Both the position numbers and the translations under genes were made by a program. Positions 1-6,511 of a stretch of 9,300 nt of DNA are shown here, piece after piece. The DNA lies in NCBI GenBank assembly GCA_011390695.1, contig JAABRW010000433.1, positions 1-9,300 on the forward strand, in the 5' to 3' direction. The notes beneath the pieces are model-generated. The model was not told the DNA's origin. It searched no databases and saw only the letters and a list, made by a program, of their open reading frames with translations. The DNA is from Desulfotignum sp. Its GTDB lineage: Bacteria > Desulfobacterota > Desulfobacteria > Desulfobacterales > Desulfobacteraceae. How positions within the stretch are numbered: the stretch's first letter is position 1; each line of letters starts with the position of its first letter.

Positions 1-2
1 AG

Positions 3-1148
3 CAGATTTTGCTGGGGTTTGGGCAGATTTTTCCAGGGCCGGTCAAAATCGATGCCCCACTGCTCCTCCATGGCGGTGAGCTGGCCCAGGCCCCAGGAGT
101 TGTCGTTCTGATACCGGGGATTTTTGATAAAATAGTTTTTCCACGGTTTCACCGCCCCCTGGCGGATGCTCAGGTCCCTGTCCGGGACCACCTTGTCCGG
201 GTCCATGGACAGCAGGGTCCCGATGCCGTTGCAGTCCGGGCACATGCCCAGAGGTGAGTTGAATGAAAATATCTGGGGGGACAGCTCCGGGTAGGCAATG
301 CCGCAGCAGGAGCGGGCCTCGCTCATTTTTATGTCCTCTCTGCCCAGGATGTGCACGATGATCTGGCCGCCCCCCAGTTTCAGGGCTGCTTCCACCGAAT
401 CGGTGAGCCGCTCTTCAAAGGTCCCTTCCGCTTTGATGACCAGCCGGTCCACCACCACCTCGATGTGGTGTTTTTTGTTTCTGGCCAGGGACTGGACATT
501 TTCCAGATCCTGGACCACCCCGTCCACCCGGACCCTTGCATAGCCCTGTTTTTTGAGTTCTGCCAGGTGTTCTCTGTGTTCACCTTTGCGGTTTTCCACC
601 ACCGGTGCCAGGATCAGAATTTTGGAACCGGCCGGCAGGGCCATGATCTGGGAGACCATGCCCTGGGCATGGCCCCGGCCCACTTTTTTGCCGCAGTGAA
701 AACAATACTGGGTTCCCACCCGGGCAAATAGCACCCGCAGGTAATCATAAATTTCGGTGATGGTGCCCACGGTGGACCGGGGGTTTTTGCTGGCTGCTTT
801 CTGTTCGATGGCAATGGTGGGGGAAAGCCCCCGAATGGTGTCATACCGGGGTTTTTCCATCTGGCCGATGAACTGCCGGGCATAGGAGGACAAGGACTCC
901 ACATATCGGCGCTGGCCCTCGGCAAAAATGGTGTCAAATGCCAAACTGGATTTGCCGGACCCGGACACCCCGGTGAAGACCACCAGCTGTTTTTTGGGGA
1001 TCTCCACTTCGACATTTTTGAGGTTGTGCTCCCGGGCCCCTCTGACAATGATGCGGTCCAGTTCCGTGGCAGGGGCAATTTCCGGTACCGGTCTGTCTGA
1101 TGCCGGCACCTGTGTGGACAGGTGCCGGTTTTTTCTCTGTGCGCCCAT
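3..1148 (-). CDS. uvrA: UvrABC excinuclease subunit A, N-terminal 382 residues (runs off left edge)
   Basis: UvrA is the DNA-damage sensor ATPase of nucleotide excision repair. It works as a dimer, loads UvrB at lesions and acts in the cytoplasm. Seen: the first ABC-type nucleotide-binding domain with Walker A GVSGSGKSS (residues 60-68), followed by the UvrA signatures EGQRRYVESLSSYARQF, GLSPTIAIEQK and NPRSTVGTITEIYDYLR. A CXXC pair (C149, C152) opens the inserted zinc/UvrB-binding part, and FSFNSPLG with CPDC (303-306) closes the second zinc module. ATG 1148 is chosen because AAAGGA lies 9 bases upstream. This gives about 29 extra N-terminal residues compared with E. coli UvrA, whose homologous block starts at LDRIIVRGAREHNLKN (residue 30). 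Odd: the second zinc module reads RSCCG where CPXCG is usual, so its first ligand is displaced or lost. The reading frame is open to the left edge, so roughly 550-600 residues are missing. It is transcribed away from the other genes. Confidence 0.97.
   Translation of the reverse strand, partial: MGAQRKNRHLSTQVPASDRPVPEIAPATELDRIIVRGAREHNLKNVEVEIPKKQLVVFTGVSGSGKSSLAFDTIFAEGQRRYVESLSSYARQFIGQMEKPRYDTIRGLSPTIAIEQKAASKNPRSTVGTITEIYDYLRVLFARVGTQYCFHCGKKVGRGHAQGMVSQIMALPAGSKILILAPVVENRKGEHREHLAELKKQGYARVRVDGVVQDLENVQSLARNKKHHIEVVVDRLVIKAEGTFEERLTDSVEAALKLGGGQIIVHILGREDIKMSEARSCCGIAYPELSPQIFSFNSPLGMCPDCNGIGTLLSMDPDKVVPDRDLSIRQGAVKPWKNYFIKNPRYQNDNSWGLGQLTAMEEQWGIDFDRPWKNLPKPQQNL
1103..1134 (+). terminator. 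Intrinsic-terminator-like hairpin inside uvrA, pointing antisense
   Basis: CCGGCACCTGT (1103-1113) pairs perfectly with ACAGGTGCCGG (1118-1128) around the 4-base loop GTGG, and six T follow at 1129-1134. This is textbook intrinsic-terminator geometry for plus-strand transcription. It lies in codons 5-15 of uvrA on the opposite strand. Any transcript it stops would be antisense to uvrA and heading for the divergent intergenic region. In the uvrA mRNA the same bases form a hairpin starting about 20 bases after the start codon with no U run behind it, so it could instead affect translation. Confidence 0.5.
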
Positions 1149-1157
1149 ATCTTAATA

Positions 1158-1163
1158 TCCTTT
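1158..1163 (-). promoter_or_regulatory. Ribosome binding site of uvrA
   Basis: On the minus strand AAAGGA lies 9 bases before ATG 1148. It supports this start over a later one at the beginning of the conserved UvrA block. No good start codon with a Shine-Dalgarno sequence is visible near residue 30. Confidence 0.6.
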
Positions 1164-1192
1164 GGGGATCAAATTTTTCAAATTACCCCAAG

Positions 1193-1220
1193 ATAATAAG
1201 CACGGCAGCCAGAATGTAAA
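1193..1220 (-). promoter_or_regulatory. Sigma70-type promoter candidate for uvrA
   Basis: On the minus strand a TTTACA -35 element (1220-1215) and a TATTAT -10 element (1198-1193) are separated by 16 bases, each one mismatch from consensus. A start of transcription near 1186 would leave a leader of about 38 bases before uvrA. The call is by eye. I recognise no LexA box beside it, although the SOS box varies between deltaproteobacteria. Confidence 0.5.
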
Positions 1221-1251
1221 GATTGACAGCGGTCATGATATATGCAGCCCC

Positions 1252-1303
1252 GTTCAATTGACCGATGTTCTCCATGCAGATCACAGTTGTCCTGCCATGC
1301 AGG
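1252..1303. repeat. Short dyads and direct repeat in the divergent intergenic region
   Basis: The middle of the uvrA/radical SAM intergenic region holds three short symmetric or repeated elements. GTTCAATTGACC (1252-1263) is a 12-base palindrome with one mismatched pair. CCATGCAG occurs directly repeated at 1272-1279 and 1295-1302, 23 bases apart. CCTGC-CAT-GCAGG (1291-1303) is an inverted repeat overlapping the second copy. They lie between the two candidate promoters, where a regulator could bind. No known operator was recognised, so this is structure without an assigned function. Confidence 0.3.
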
Positions 1304-1313
1304 TGTATTGCAT

Positions 1314-1341
1314 TAGACAAAGAAATGCATTATTGTATAAG
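1314..1341 (+). promoter_or_regulatory. Sigma70-type promoter candidate for the radical SAM-mqnD-tilS genes
   Basis: A TAGACA -35 element (1314-1319) and a TATAAG -10 element (1336-1341) are 16 bases apart, each one mismatch from consensus. Transcription would start near 1348, about 25 bases before the first gene. The heptamer TGCATTA occurs twice here (1309-1315 and 1326-1332), 17 bases apart, overlapping the -35 element and the spacer. That could be a binding site or chance. Confidence 0.5.
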
Positions 1342-1372
1342 ATATTAACCCTTGAAATAAAATGGAGATCCC

Positions 1373-2425
1373 ATGACCAGTGACAAATACAGATTTGAAA
1401 CCGGGGTATACCGGCCCCCCAGCGAAGGGGGAAGCGCTTCTCTGCTGGTGCGGTTCACCCGGAACTGTCCCTGGAATCACTGTACCTTCTGCAGTATGTA
1501 CAAGACAGAAAAATTTCAGCTGCGCCCCCTGTCGGAAATCCTGGCGGATATCGATGCCATGGCTGCTCTGGCAGAGGATATAAAAACCATGTCCACAAAT
1601 GCTGCATCCAACGGCGGCATCACCCGGGAAGGGGTGATGGCTTTGCTGGAAAAAAATCCTGAACTGGAGTATCATCCGGGAGCTGCCATGCTGATCAACT
1701 GGCTCATGGCAGGGGGAAGGACCGCCTTTATCCAGGATGCCAACAGCCTGATCATGAAAACCCCGGATCTGGTGAAAGCGCTGGAACACCTGAAATCAAC
1801 CTTTCCCAATATTGAACGGATCACCACCTATGCCCGGGCCAGGACCCTTGCCCAGAAACCGGCCAAAGATTTGGAAGCCATCCGCAGCGCCGGCCTGGAC
1901 CGGCTCCATCTGGGCCTGGAAACAGGGGATGATGATCTGTTGAAGGCCATCAAAAAAGGGGTCACGTCAGACGGCCAGATCAAGGCCGGCAAAAAAGCGG
2001 TGGCTGCGGGATTTCAGGTATCTGAATACTGGATGCCCGGCCTGGGAGGGAAAGAAAAGACCCATGACCATGCCAGAAACACGGCCCGGGTTCTTAATGC
2101 CATCAACCCCCACTATATCCGGTCCCGGCCGTTCCGTCCCATTCCCGGTACCCCGTTGCACCAGCAGGTACAGGCAGGTGACATCACCCTGCTGACTGCC
2201 AGAGAACAGCTGGAGGAACTCAAGACCATGATCCAGGACCTGGAGATCACCGGAAAAGTGTGCTTTGATCATGCCATGAATTACTGGCAGCGTCCCGGAG
2301 GCAGCCTGCTGCTCACCCATGATTATGAAGGATATACATTTCCGGAAGAAAAATCCCGATTGCTGGCCCTTATTGAAGAAGGCCTGGGCTTTGATCAGAT
2401 GCCCCCCCGCAGGCTGCATTTGTGA
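1373..2425 (+). CDS. Radical SAM protein of unknown function, CX4CX2C type
   Basis: A 350-residue radical SAM enzyme: a partial TIM barrel binding a [4Fe-4S] cluster that cleaves S-adenosylmethionine to a 5'-deoxyadenosyl radical. Seen: cluster cysteines C32, C37 and C40 in NCPWNHCTFC, with four residues between the first two instead of the usual three; TAFIQDANSL near 118-126; the HLGLETGDDDLLKAIKKG block (179-196) typical of the Elp3/MiaB/YgiQ-like branch; and RPFRPIPGTPL (252-262). No cobalamin-binding, TRAM or SPASM domain is visible, and there is no signal peptide or membrane segment. The ATG at 1373 has GGAG 5 bases upstream. Its stop overlaps the mqnD start by 4 bases (GTGA), so the two are probably co-translated. 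It does not resemble MqnC or MqnE, the radical SAM enzymes of the futalosine pathway. The substrate cannot be read from the sequence; a link to menaquinone rests on position only. Confidence 0.9.
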   Translation: MTSDKYRFETGVYRPPSEGGSASLLVRFTRNCPWNHCTFCSMYKTEKFQLRPLSEILADIDAMAALAEDIKTMSTNAASNGGITREGVMALLEKNPELEYHPGAAMLINWLMAGGRTAFIQDANSLIMKTPDLVKALEHLKSTFPNIERITTYARARTLAQKPAKDLEAIRSAGLDRLHLGLETGDDDLLKAIKKGVTSDGQIKAGKKAVAAGFQVSEYWMPGLGGKEKTHDHARNTARVLNAINPHYIRSRPFRPIPGTPLHQQVQAGDITLLTAREQLEELKTMIQDLEITGKVCFDHAMNYWQRPGGSLLLTHDYEGYTFPEEKSRLLALIEEGLGFDQMPPRRLHL

Positions 2426-3300
2426 AGACATTGGCCATGCATGCATCCCCCATATTCAAACTGGCTTATTCCAGCTGTCCCAATGACACCTTCATATTCA
2501 AGGCCATTGCAAAAAAACTGATTGATCTCAAGGGTTTCAGGTTTGACATTATAGTTGATGATGTGGAGGCGTTGAATCAGCAGGCGGTAATGCTTACCCA
2601 TGATGTTACAAAACTGTCTTTTGCCGCACTGGGAAATCTGCTGGACCGGTATGCGCTGCTGCGCTGCGGATCCGCCCTGGGCAGGGGATGCGGTCCTCTG
2701 GTGGTGTCCCGGCCCGGCACAGGCTTGGAAGATTCACATACAACCCGGCAGACAGTGGCTGTCCCCGGCATGGGTACCACCGCCTGTCACCTGTTTCGTT
2801 TTTTCATGGCTGATCAATTCCCTGACATTGATTTCACCATCCTGCCCATGTCCTTTGAAAAAATCATGCCGTCTGTATTGGACAGGACAGCAGATGCCGG
2901 TATCATTATCCATGAAGGCCGTTTCATATACCAGTCCATGGGGCTGGAGATGAAGGCCGACCTGGGACAGTGGTGGGAAACCAAGACTGAACTGCCCATT
3001 CCATTAGGATGTATTGCCGTGCGCCGGGATATGGATCCGGACACTGCCTGTGCGATCCAGTCCCTGATCCAAAGCAGTGTTGCCCATGCATTTGCCAATC
3101 CTGACATGGGCGCGGATTATATTACCCGGTATGCCCAGGAAATGGATCCGGCAGTAATTCGTCAACACATTGATCTGTATGTAAATGATTTTTCAAAAGA
3201 CCTGGGGGAATCAGGGGAACAGGCAGTTACCGCATTTTTTTCATATGCCAGGAAAACCGGGATCATCCCGGCAACCGATCTGTCCCTGTTTGCCTGTTAA
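2422..3300 (+). CDS. mqnD: 1,4-dihydroxy-6-naphthoate synthase (futalosine pathway)
   Basis: MqnD converts cyclic dehypoxanthinyl futalosine to 1,4-dihydroxy-6-naphthoate, the naphthoquinone precursor of menaquinone in bacteria lacking the classical Men route. Seen: SSCPNDTFIF (17-26), the KLSFAALGNLLDRYALLR block with GSALGRGCGPLVV after it (64-95), AVPGMGTTA (113-121), DAGIIIHEGRF (158-168) with H164 as a likely active-site base by analogy with characterised MqnD, and LPIPLG (191-196). These fit the periplasmic-binding-protein-like fold of the MqnA/MqnD family; 292 residues is the usual size. The GTG start at 2422 overlaps the upstream stop, with AGG 8 bases before it. An in-frame ATG at 2437 (residue 6) is the alternative, with a poorer ribosome binding site. 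The other mqn genes are not in the window. Presence of mqnD implies menaquinone-based anaerobic respiration. Confidence 0.93.
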   Translation: MKTLAMHASPIFKLAYSSCPNDTFIFKAIAKKLIDLKGFRFDIIVDDVEALNQQAVMLTHDVTKLSFAALGNLLDRYALLRCGSALGRGCGPLVVSRPGTGLEDSHTTRQTVAVPGMGTTACHLFRFFMADQFPDIDFTILPMSFEKIMPSVLDRTADAGIIIHEGRFIYQSMGLEMKADLGQWWETKTELPIPLGCIAVRRDMDPDTACAIQSLIQSSVAHAFANPDMGADYITRYAQEMDPAVIRQHIDLYVNDFSKDLGESGEQAVTAFFSYARKTGIIPATDLSLFAC

Positions 3301-3318
3301 TGGAGTTTTTCAAAGATT

Positions 3319-4395
3319 ATGGCCCGGGCCTGCCGGATACAAAAAACATTTTGCCGCAAGGTGGCGCTGACCCTGCATAACCATGACATGGTCCGGGAAA
3401 ATGACAGGGTGTTGATAGGCATTTCCGGGGGACCGGATTCCATTGCACTGGCCCGGGTGCTGCTCTGCCTTGCACCGGATCGAAAGCTTCGCATCGCCCT
3501 GGCCCATCTTCACCACGGGCTGCGGGGGGTAAACGCAGACCAGGACCAGGCATTTACCCGAGAATTTGCCGCAATGTACAATCTGCCGTTTTTTTGGGAA
3601 AAAAAGGAGATACCGGCCCTGGCAAAACAGACCCGCACCTCGGTGGAAGAAGCCGGTCGAAATGCCAGGTATGCCTTTTTCACCCGGATTGCAGCCACCC
3701 ACGGATTTACCCGGATTGCCACCGGTCACAACAGAGACGACAATGCAGAACAGGTGCTCATGGGACTGCTGCGGGGCAGCGGATCCAAAGGCCTGGCAGG
3801 GATCCCGCCGATACGGGAGGACCGTTTTATCCGGCCCCTCATCGACTGCTCCCGCAGAGAAATCCTTGATTTTCTGGATGATCTGGGCCAGGCATATGTT
3901 ATGGATGCTTCCAACCAGGACCCAGGGTACCTGCGAAACCGTATCCGCTGCCAGTTGATACCAATGCTGGAAAAAGAGTATAATCCCGCTGTAAAAGAAG
4001 GGCTTCACCGAATAAGCAGCATCCTGTATGAGGAAGATCGGTTTCTGGAGGGTATTGCAGAAAAGGCATTTGAAACCTGTGTGGAAAAAAAAGTCCCAGG
4101 TGCTGTTTTCTTGTCCATCCAGGCTGTCATCCGACTTCACCCGGCCCTGGCCCCCAGGGTTTTGCGGTGTGCCATCCATGCGGTAAAGGCAAACCTCAGA
4201 CAGATCACCCATGACCATGTCCGGGCCATCCAGCATCTCCTGAAAGAAGCTGAACCGGGCAGGCATCTGGATATGCCAGGGCAGATCAGGATATATAAAA
4301 CCCGGTATCAGATCATTTTTAAAAAAGAAGTCCTTCCTCTGCGGCAGCTGGGCAGGATGCAGAAACAGGCCAGACAGCTGCCCCCGGAGGCTTAA
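3319..4395 (+). CDS. tilS: tRNA(Ile)-lysidine synthetase, short form
   Basis: TilS uses ATP to attach lysine to C34 of the CAU-anticodon tRNA-Ile, changing its codon reading from AUG to AUA and its charging from Met to Ile. Seen: N-type ATP pyrophosphatase PP-loop SGGPDS (36-41), HLHHGLRG (63-70), the ATGHNRDDNAEQ block (134-145), GIPPIR (161-166), RPLIDCSR (172-179) and RNRIR (206-210). After a helical part, LDMPGQIRIYKTRYQIIF (317-334) ends the substrate-binding domain. The protein then stops at 358 residues, so the separate C-terminal domain of the 432-residue E. coli enzyme is absent, as in the known short form of Aquifex. The ATG at 3319 has GGAG 13 bases upstream, a rather long gap, but it gives the usual distance to the PP-loop. 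It begins 18 bases after mqnD, which suggests one transcript. Confidence 0.95.
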   Translation: MARACRIQKTFCRKVALTLHNHDMVRENDRVLIGISGGPDSIALARVLLCLAPDRKLRIALAHLHHGLRGVNADQDQAFTREFAAMYNLPFFWEKKEIPALAKQTRTSVEEAGRNARYAFFTRIAATHGFTRIATGHNRDDNAEQVLMGLLRGSGSKGLAGIPPIREDRFIRPLIDCSRREILDFLDDLGQAYVMDASNQDPGYLRNRIRCQLIPMLEKEYNPAVKEGLHRISSILYEEDRFLEGIAEKAFETCVEKKVPGAVFLSIQAVIRLHPALAPRVLRCAIHAVKANLRQITHDHVRAIQHLLKEAEPGRHLDMPGQIRIYKTRYQIIFKKEVLPLRQLGRMQKQARQLPPEA

Positions 4396-4420
4396 GCCCA
4401 CAAAACCATAAAACTTTTCC

Positions 4421-4450
4421 TTGTATATTCGCAAATTGTGTTTATATATA
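4421..4450 (+). promoter_or_regulatory. Weak promoter candidate upstream of ftsH
   Basis: The 101-base gap between tilS and ftsH is AT-rich, unlike the coding DNA around it. TTGTAT (4421-4426) and TATATA (4443-4448) are 16 bases apart. The -10 is good, but the -35 matches only its first three bases. No sigma32-like heat-shock promoter is seen. The gap also lacks an obvious terminator hairpin, so ftsH may be read both from here and from upstream. Confidence 0.3.
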
Positions 4451-4478
4451 CGTAAGTTTTGGTGTTCTATTTAAAGAT

Positions 4479-4490
4479 AAGGAGAGAGGA
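4479..4490 (+). promoter_or_regulatory. Ribosome binding site deciding the TTG start of ftsH
   Basis: The purine stretch AAGGAGAGAGGA ends 6 bases before TTG 4497, giving a strong Shine-Dalgarno match (AGGA) at the right spacing. It supports the rare TTG start, because no ATG lies in this region in the correct frame. Confidence 0.7.
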
Positions 4491-4496
4491 TCAACA

Positions 4497-6506
4497 TTGA
4501 ATCAATTTTATAAAAACATTTCCCTGTGGCTGGTGATCGTCCTGATGATGGTCATGCTGTATAATATTTTCAACCAGCAGCAGGTCGGGCAGGCAGATAT
4601 TGGATATTCGGAATTTTTGTCCATGGTGGAAAAGGACCGGGTACAGGATGTGGTGATCCAGGGACAGGAACTGTACTTTACCGATGTCAACGGTACCAGA
4701 TACAAAAGCTATGCCCCTGATGACGGAGAGCTCATCCAGCTTTTGCGGGCCAATGGCGTTTCCATCCAGGCCAAACCACCGGCAGAATCTTCCTGGCTCA
4801 TGTCCATTGTGATTTCCTGGCTGCCCATGATCGTGCTCATAGGTGTGTGGATTTTTTTCATGCGCCAGATGCAGGGCGGAGCAGGGGGCGGCAAGGCCAT
4901 GTCATTCGGCAAAAGCCGGGCCAGGCTGATGGATGATAAAAAGGAAAAAGTCACGTTTGAGAATGTGGAAGGCATTAATGAAGCCAAAGAAGAACTTACC
5001 GAGGTGGTGGATTTTTTGAAAAATCCCGACAAATACACCCGTCTGGGAGGCCGTATTCCCAAAGGGGTGCTCCTGGTGGGCCACCCCGGAACCGGTAAGA
5101 CCCTGCTGTCCCGGGCTGTGGCCGGAGAGGCCGGGGTCCCGTTTTTCACTATTTCCGGTTCCGATTTTGTGGAAATGTTCGTGGGGGTGGGTGCCTCCCG
5201 GGTCAGGGATCTGTTTGCCCAGGGCAAGAAAAATGCCCCCTGCATCATATTTATCGATGAAATTGACGCGGTGGGACGCCAGAGAGGTGCCGGCCTGGGC
5301 GGGGGCCATGATGAAAGGGAACAGACCCTGAACCAGCTGCTGGTGGAAATGGACGGGTTTGAAGCCAATGAAGGGGTTATTCTCATGGCTGCCACCAACC
5401 GGGCGGATGTGCTGGATCCGGCCCTGCTCAGACCGGGCCGTTTCGACCGCCAGGTGGTGGTGGATATGCCGGATATCAGAGGCCGTGAAGGTATCCTGCG
5501 GGTACATATGAAAAAAACCCCCCTGGGCAGTGATGTGGACCCGGTTATCCTGGCCAGGGGCACCCCTGGTTTTTCCGGTGCAGACCTGGAAAACCTGGTC
5601 AATGAAGCAGCATTGCTGGCTGCCAAACGGGACCATGAAAAACTGTTCATGAAAGATTTTGAAGATGCCAAGGACAAGGTGTACATGGGGCTTGAAAGAA
5701 AATCCAAAGTGATAAAGGAAGATGAAAAGAAAACAACCGCCTATCACGAAGGGGGGCATGCACTGGTGGCCCGTTTTCTTCCCAACACCGATGCCATCAA
5801 CAAGATCACCATCATTCCCCGGGGACGGGCAGCAGGGGTTACCTGGTTTCTGCCTGAAGAAGGGGATTTCAAATACAAGGATCAGCTGGAAAACGAACTG
5901 GCCATTGCCTTTGGCGGCCGGGTGGCTGAAGAAATCATTTTCAAACGCATCAGCACCGGTGCTGCCAACGATATAAAACAGGCCACCAAGCTGGCCAACC
6001 GGATGATCCGGAGTTTCGGCATGAGCGACAACCTGGCCCCGCTTTCCTATGAAGACCATGATGAAAATATTTTCATCGGCAGGGAAATGACCCAGGCCAA
6101 AGGCTATTCCGAGGCCACTGCCCAGCAGATTGATGCAGAGGTTGCCAAACTGGTTGACCGGGCCTATAAAAAAGCCAAAAAACTGCTGGAAGATAATGTC
6201 GATATCCTTCATAAGCTTACTGACCTGCTCATTGAAAAAGAAACGGTACTGGGACCGGAACTGGATGATCTGATTGCTGAACTGCGGCCGGACTATGATT
6301 TTTACGGCCGCAAAAATGTCCGGACCACACCGGATACTGCCGCATCCCAAGATTCCCCCAAAAAAACAGATGCTGAAAAGGCGGATGGTTCCGGGACTGC
6401 AGAAGCGGAAAATTCCGGAGGCACTGCTTCTGAGGATACAGCAGAAGATGTCCCGGATGATACCCCCAATGATGATGTACCGGAAAAAAAGCCTGACAGG
6501 GAATAA
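4497..6506 (+). CDS. ftsH: ATP-dependent zinc metalloprotease FtsH
   Basis: FtsH is a hexameric, membrane-anchored AAA+ protease that degrades misassembled membrane proteins and selected soluble regulators. Seen in 669 residues: membrane segment about 8-25, an extracytoplasmic part to about 100, a second membrane segment about 101-122, and a Gly-rich linker. The AAA+ domain has Walker A GHPGTGKT (195-202), pore motif FVG (228-230), Walker B FIDE (252-255) and arginine fingers R312 and R315. The M41 peptidase domain has HEGGH (417-421) with D492 in [11 protein letters not shown] as third zinc ligand. The start is TTG, fixed by the family opening [13 protein letters not shown] and the ribosome binding site. 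Odd: H196 and G419 replace the usual Pro in GPPGTGKT and Ala in HEAGH; both still fit the general motifs. Residues 606-669 form an acidic, Pro/Ser/Thr-rich, probably disordered tail. folP starts 5 bases after the stop. Confidence 0.98.
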   Translation: MNQFYKNISLWLVIVLMMVMLYNIFNQQQVGQADIGYSEFLSMVEKDRVQDVVIQGQELYFTDVNGTRYKSYAPDDGELIQLLRANGVSIQAKPPAESSWLMSIVISWLPMIVLIGVWIFFMRQMQGGAGGGKAMSFGKSRARLMDDKKEKVTFENVEGINEAKEELTEVVDFLKNPDKYTRLGGRIPKGVLLVGHPGTGKTLLSRAVAGEAGVPFFTISGSDFVEMFVGVGASRVRDLFAQGKKNAPCIIFIDEIDAVGRQRGAGLGGGHDEREQTLNQLLVEMDGFEANEGVILMAATNRADVLDPALLRPGRFDRQVVVDMPDIRGREGILRVHMKKTPLGSDVDPVILARGTPGFSGADLENLVNEAALLAAKRDHEKLFMKDFEDAKDKVYMGLERKSKVIKEDEKKTTAYHEGGHALVARFLPNTDAINKITIIPRGRAAGVTWFLPEEGDFKYKDQLENELAIAFGGRVAEEIIFKRISTGAANDIKQATKLANRMIRSFGMSDNLAPLSYEDHDENIFIGREMTQAKGYSEATAQQIDAEVAKLVDRAYKKAKKLLEDNVDILHKLTDLLIEKETVLGPELDDLIAELRPDYDFYGRKNVRTTPDTAASQDSPKKTDAEKADGSGTAEAENSGGTASEDTAEDVPDDTPNDDVPEKKPDRE

Positions 6507-6511
6507 TAACA

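Noticed and set aside
1223..1246. Perfect TTGACA -35 hexamer on the plus strand with TATGCA downstream
   Set aside because: The spacing to any -10-like hexamer is about 12 bases, too short for a sigma70 promoter.
1162..1383. Possible 73-residue protein in the uvrA/radical SAM intergenic region
   Set aside because: It has a weak start without a ribosome binding site, runs through both promoter candidates and into the next gene, and has no recognisable motif.
3310..4434. Open frame of 374 codons on the minus strand opposite tilS
   Set aside because: It covers the same bases as tilS, which has clear motifs along its length; the antisense translation is rich in Cys, His and Phe and shows no domain.
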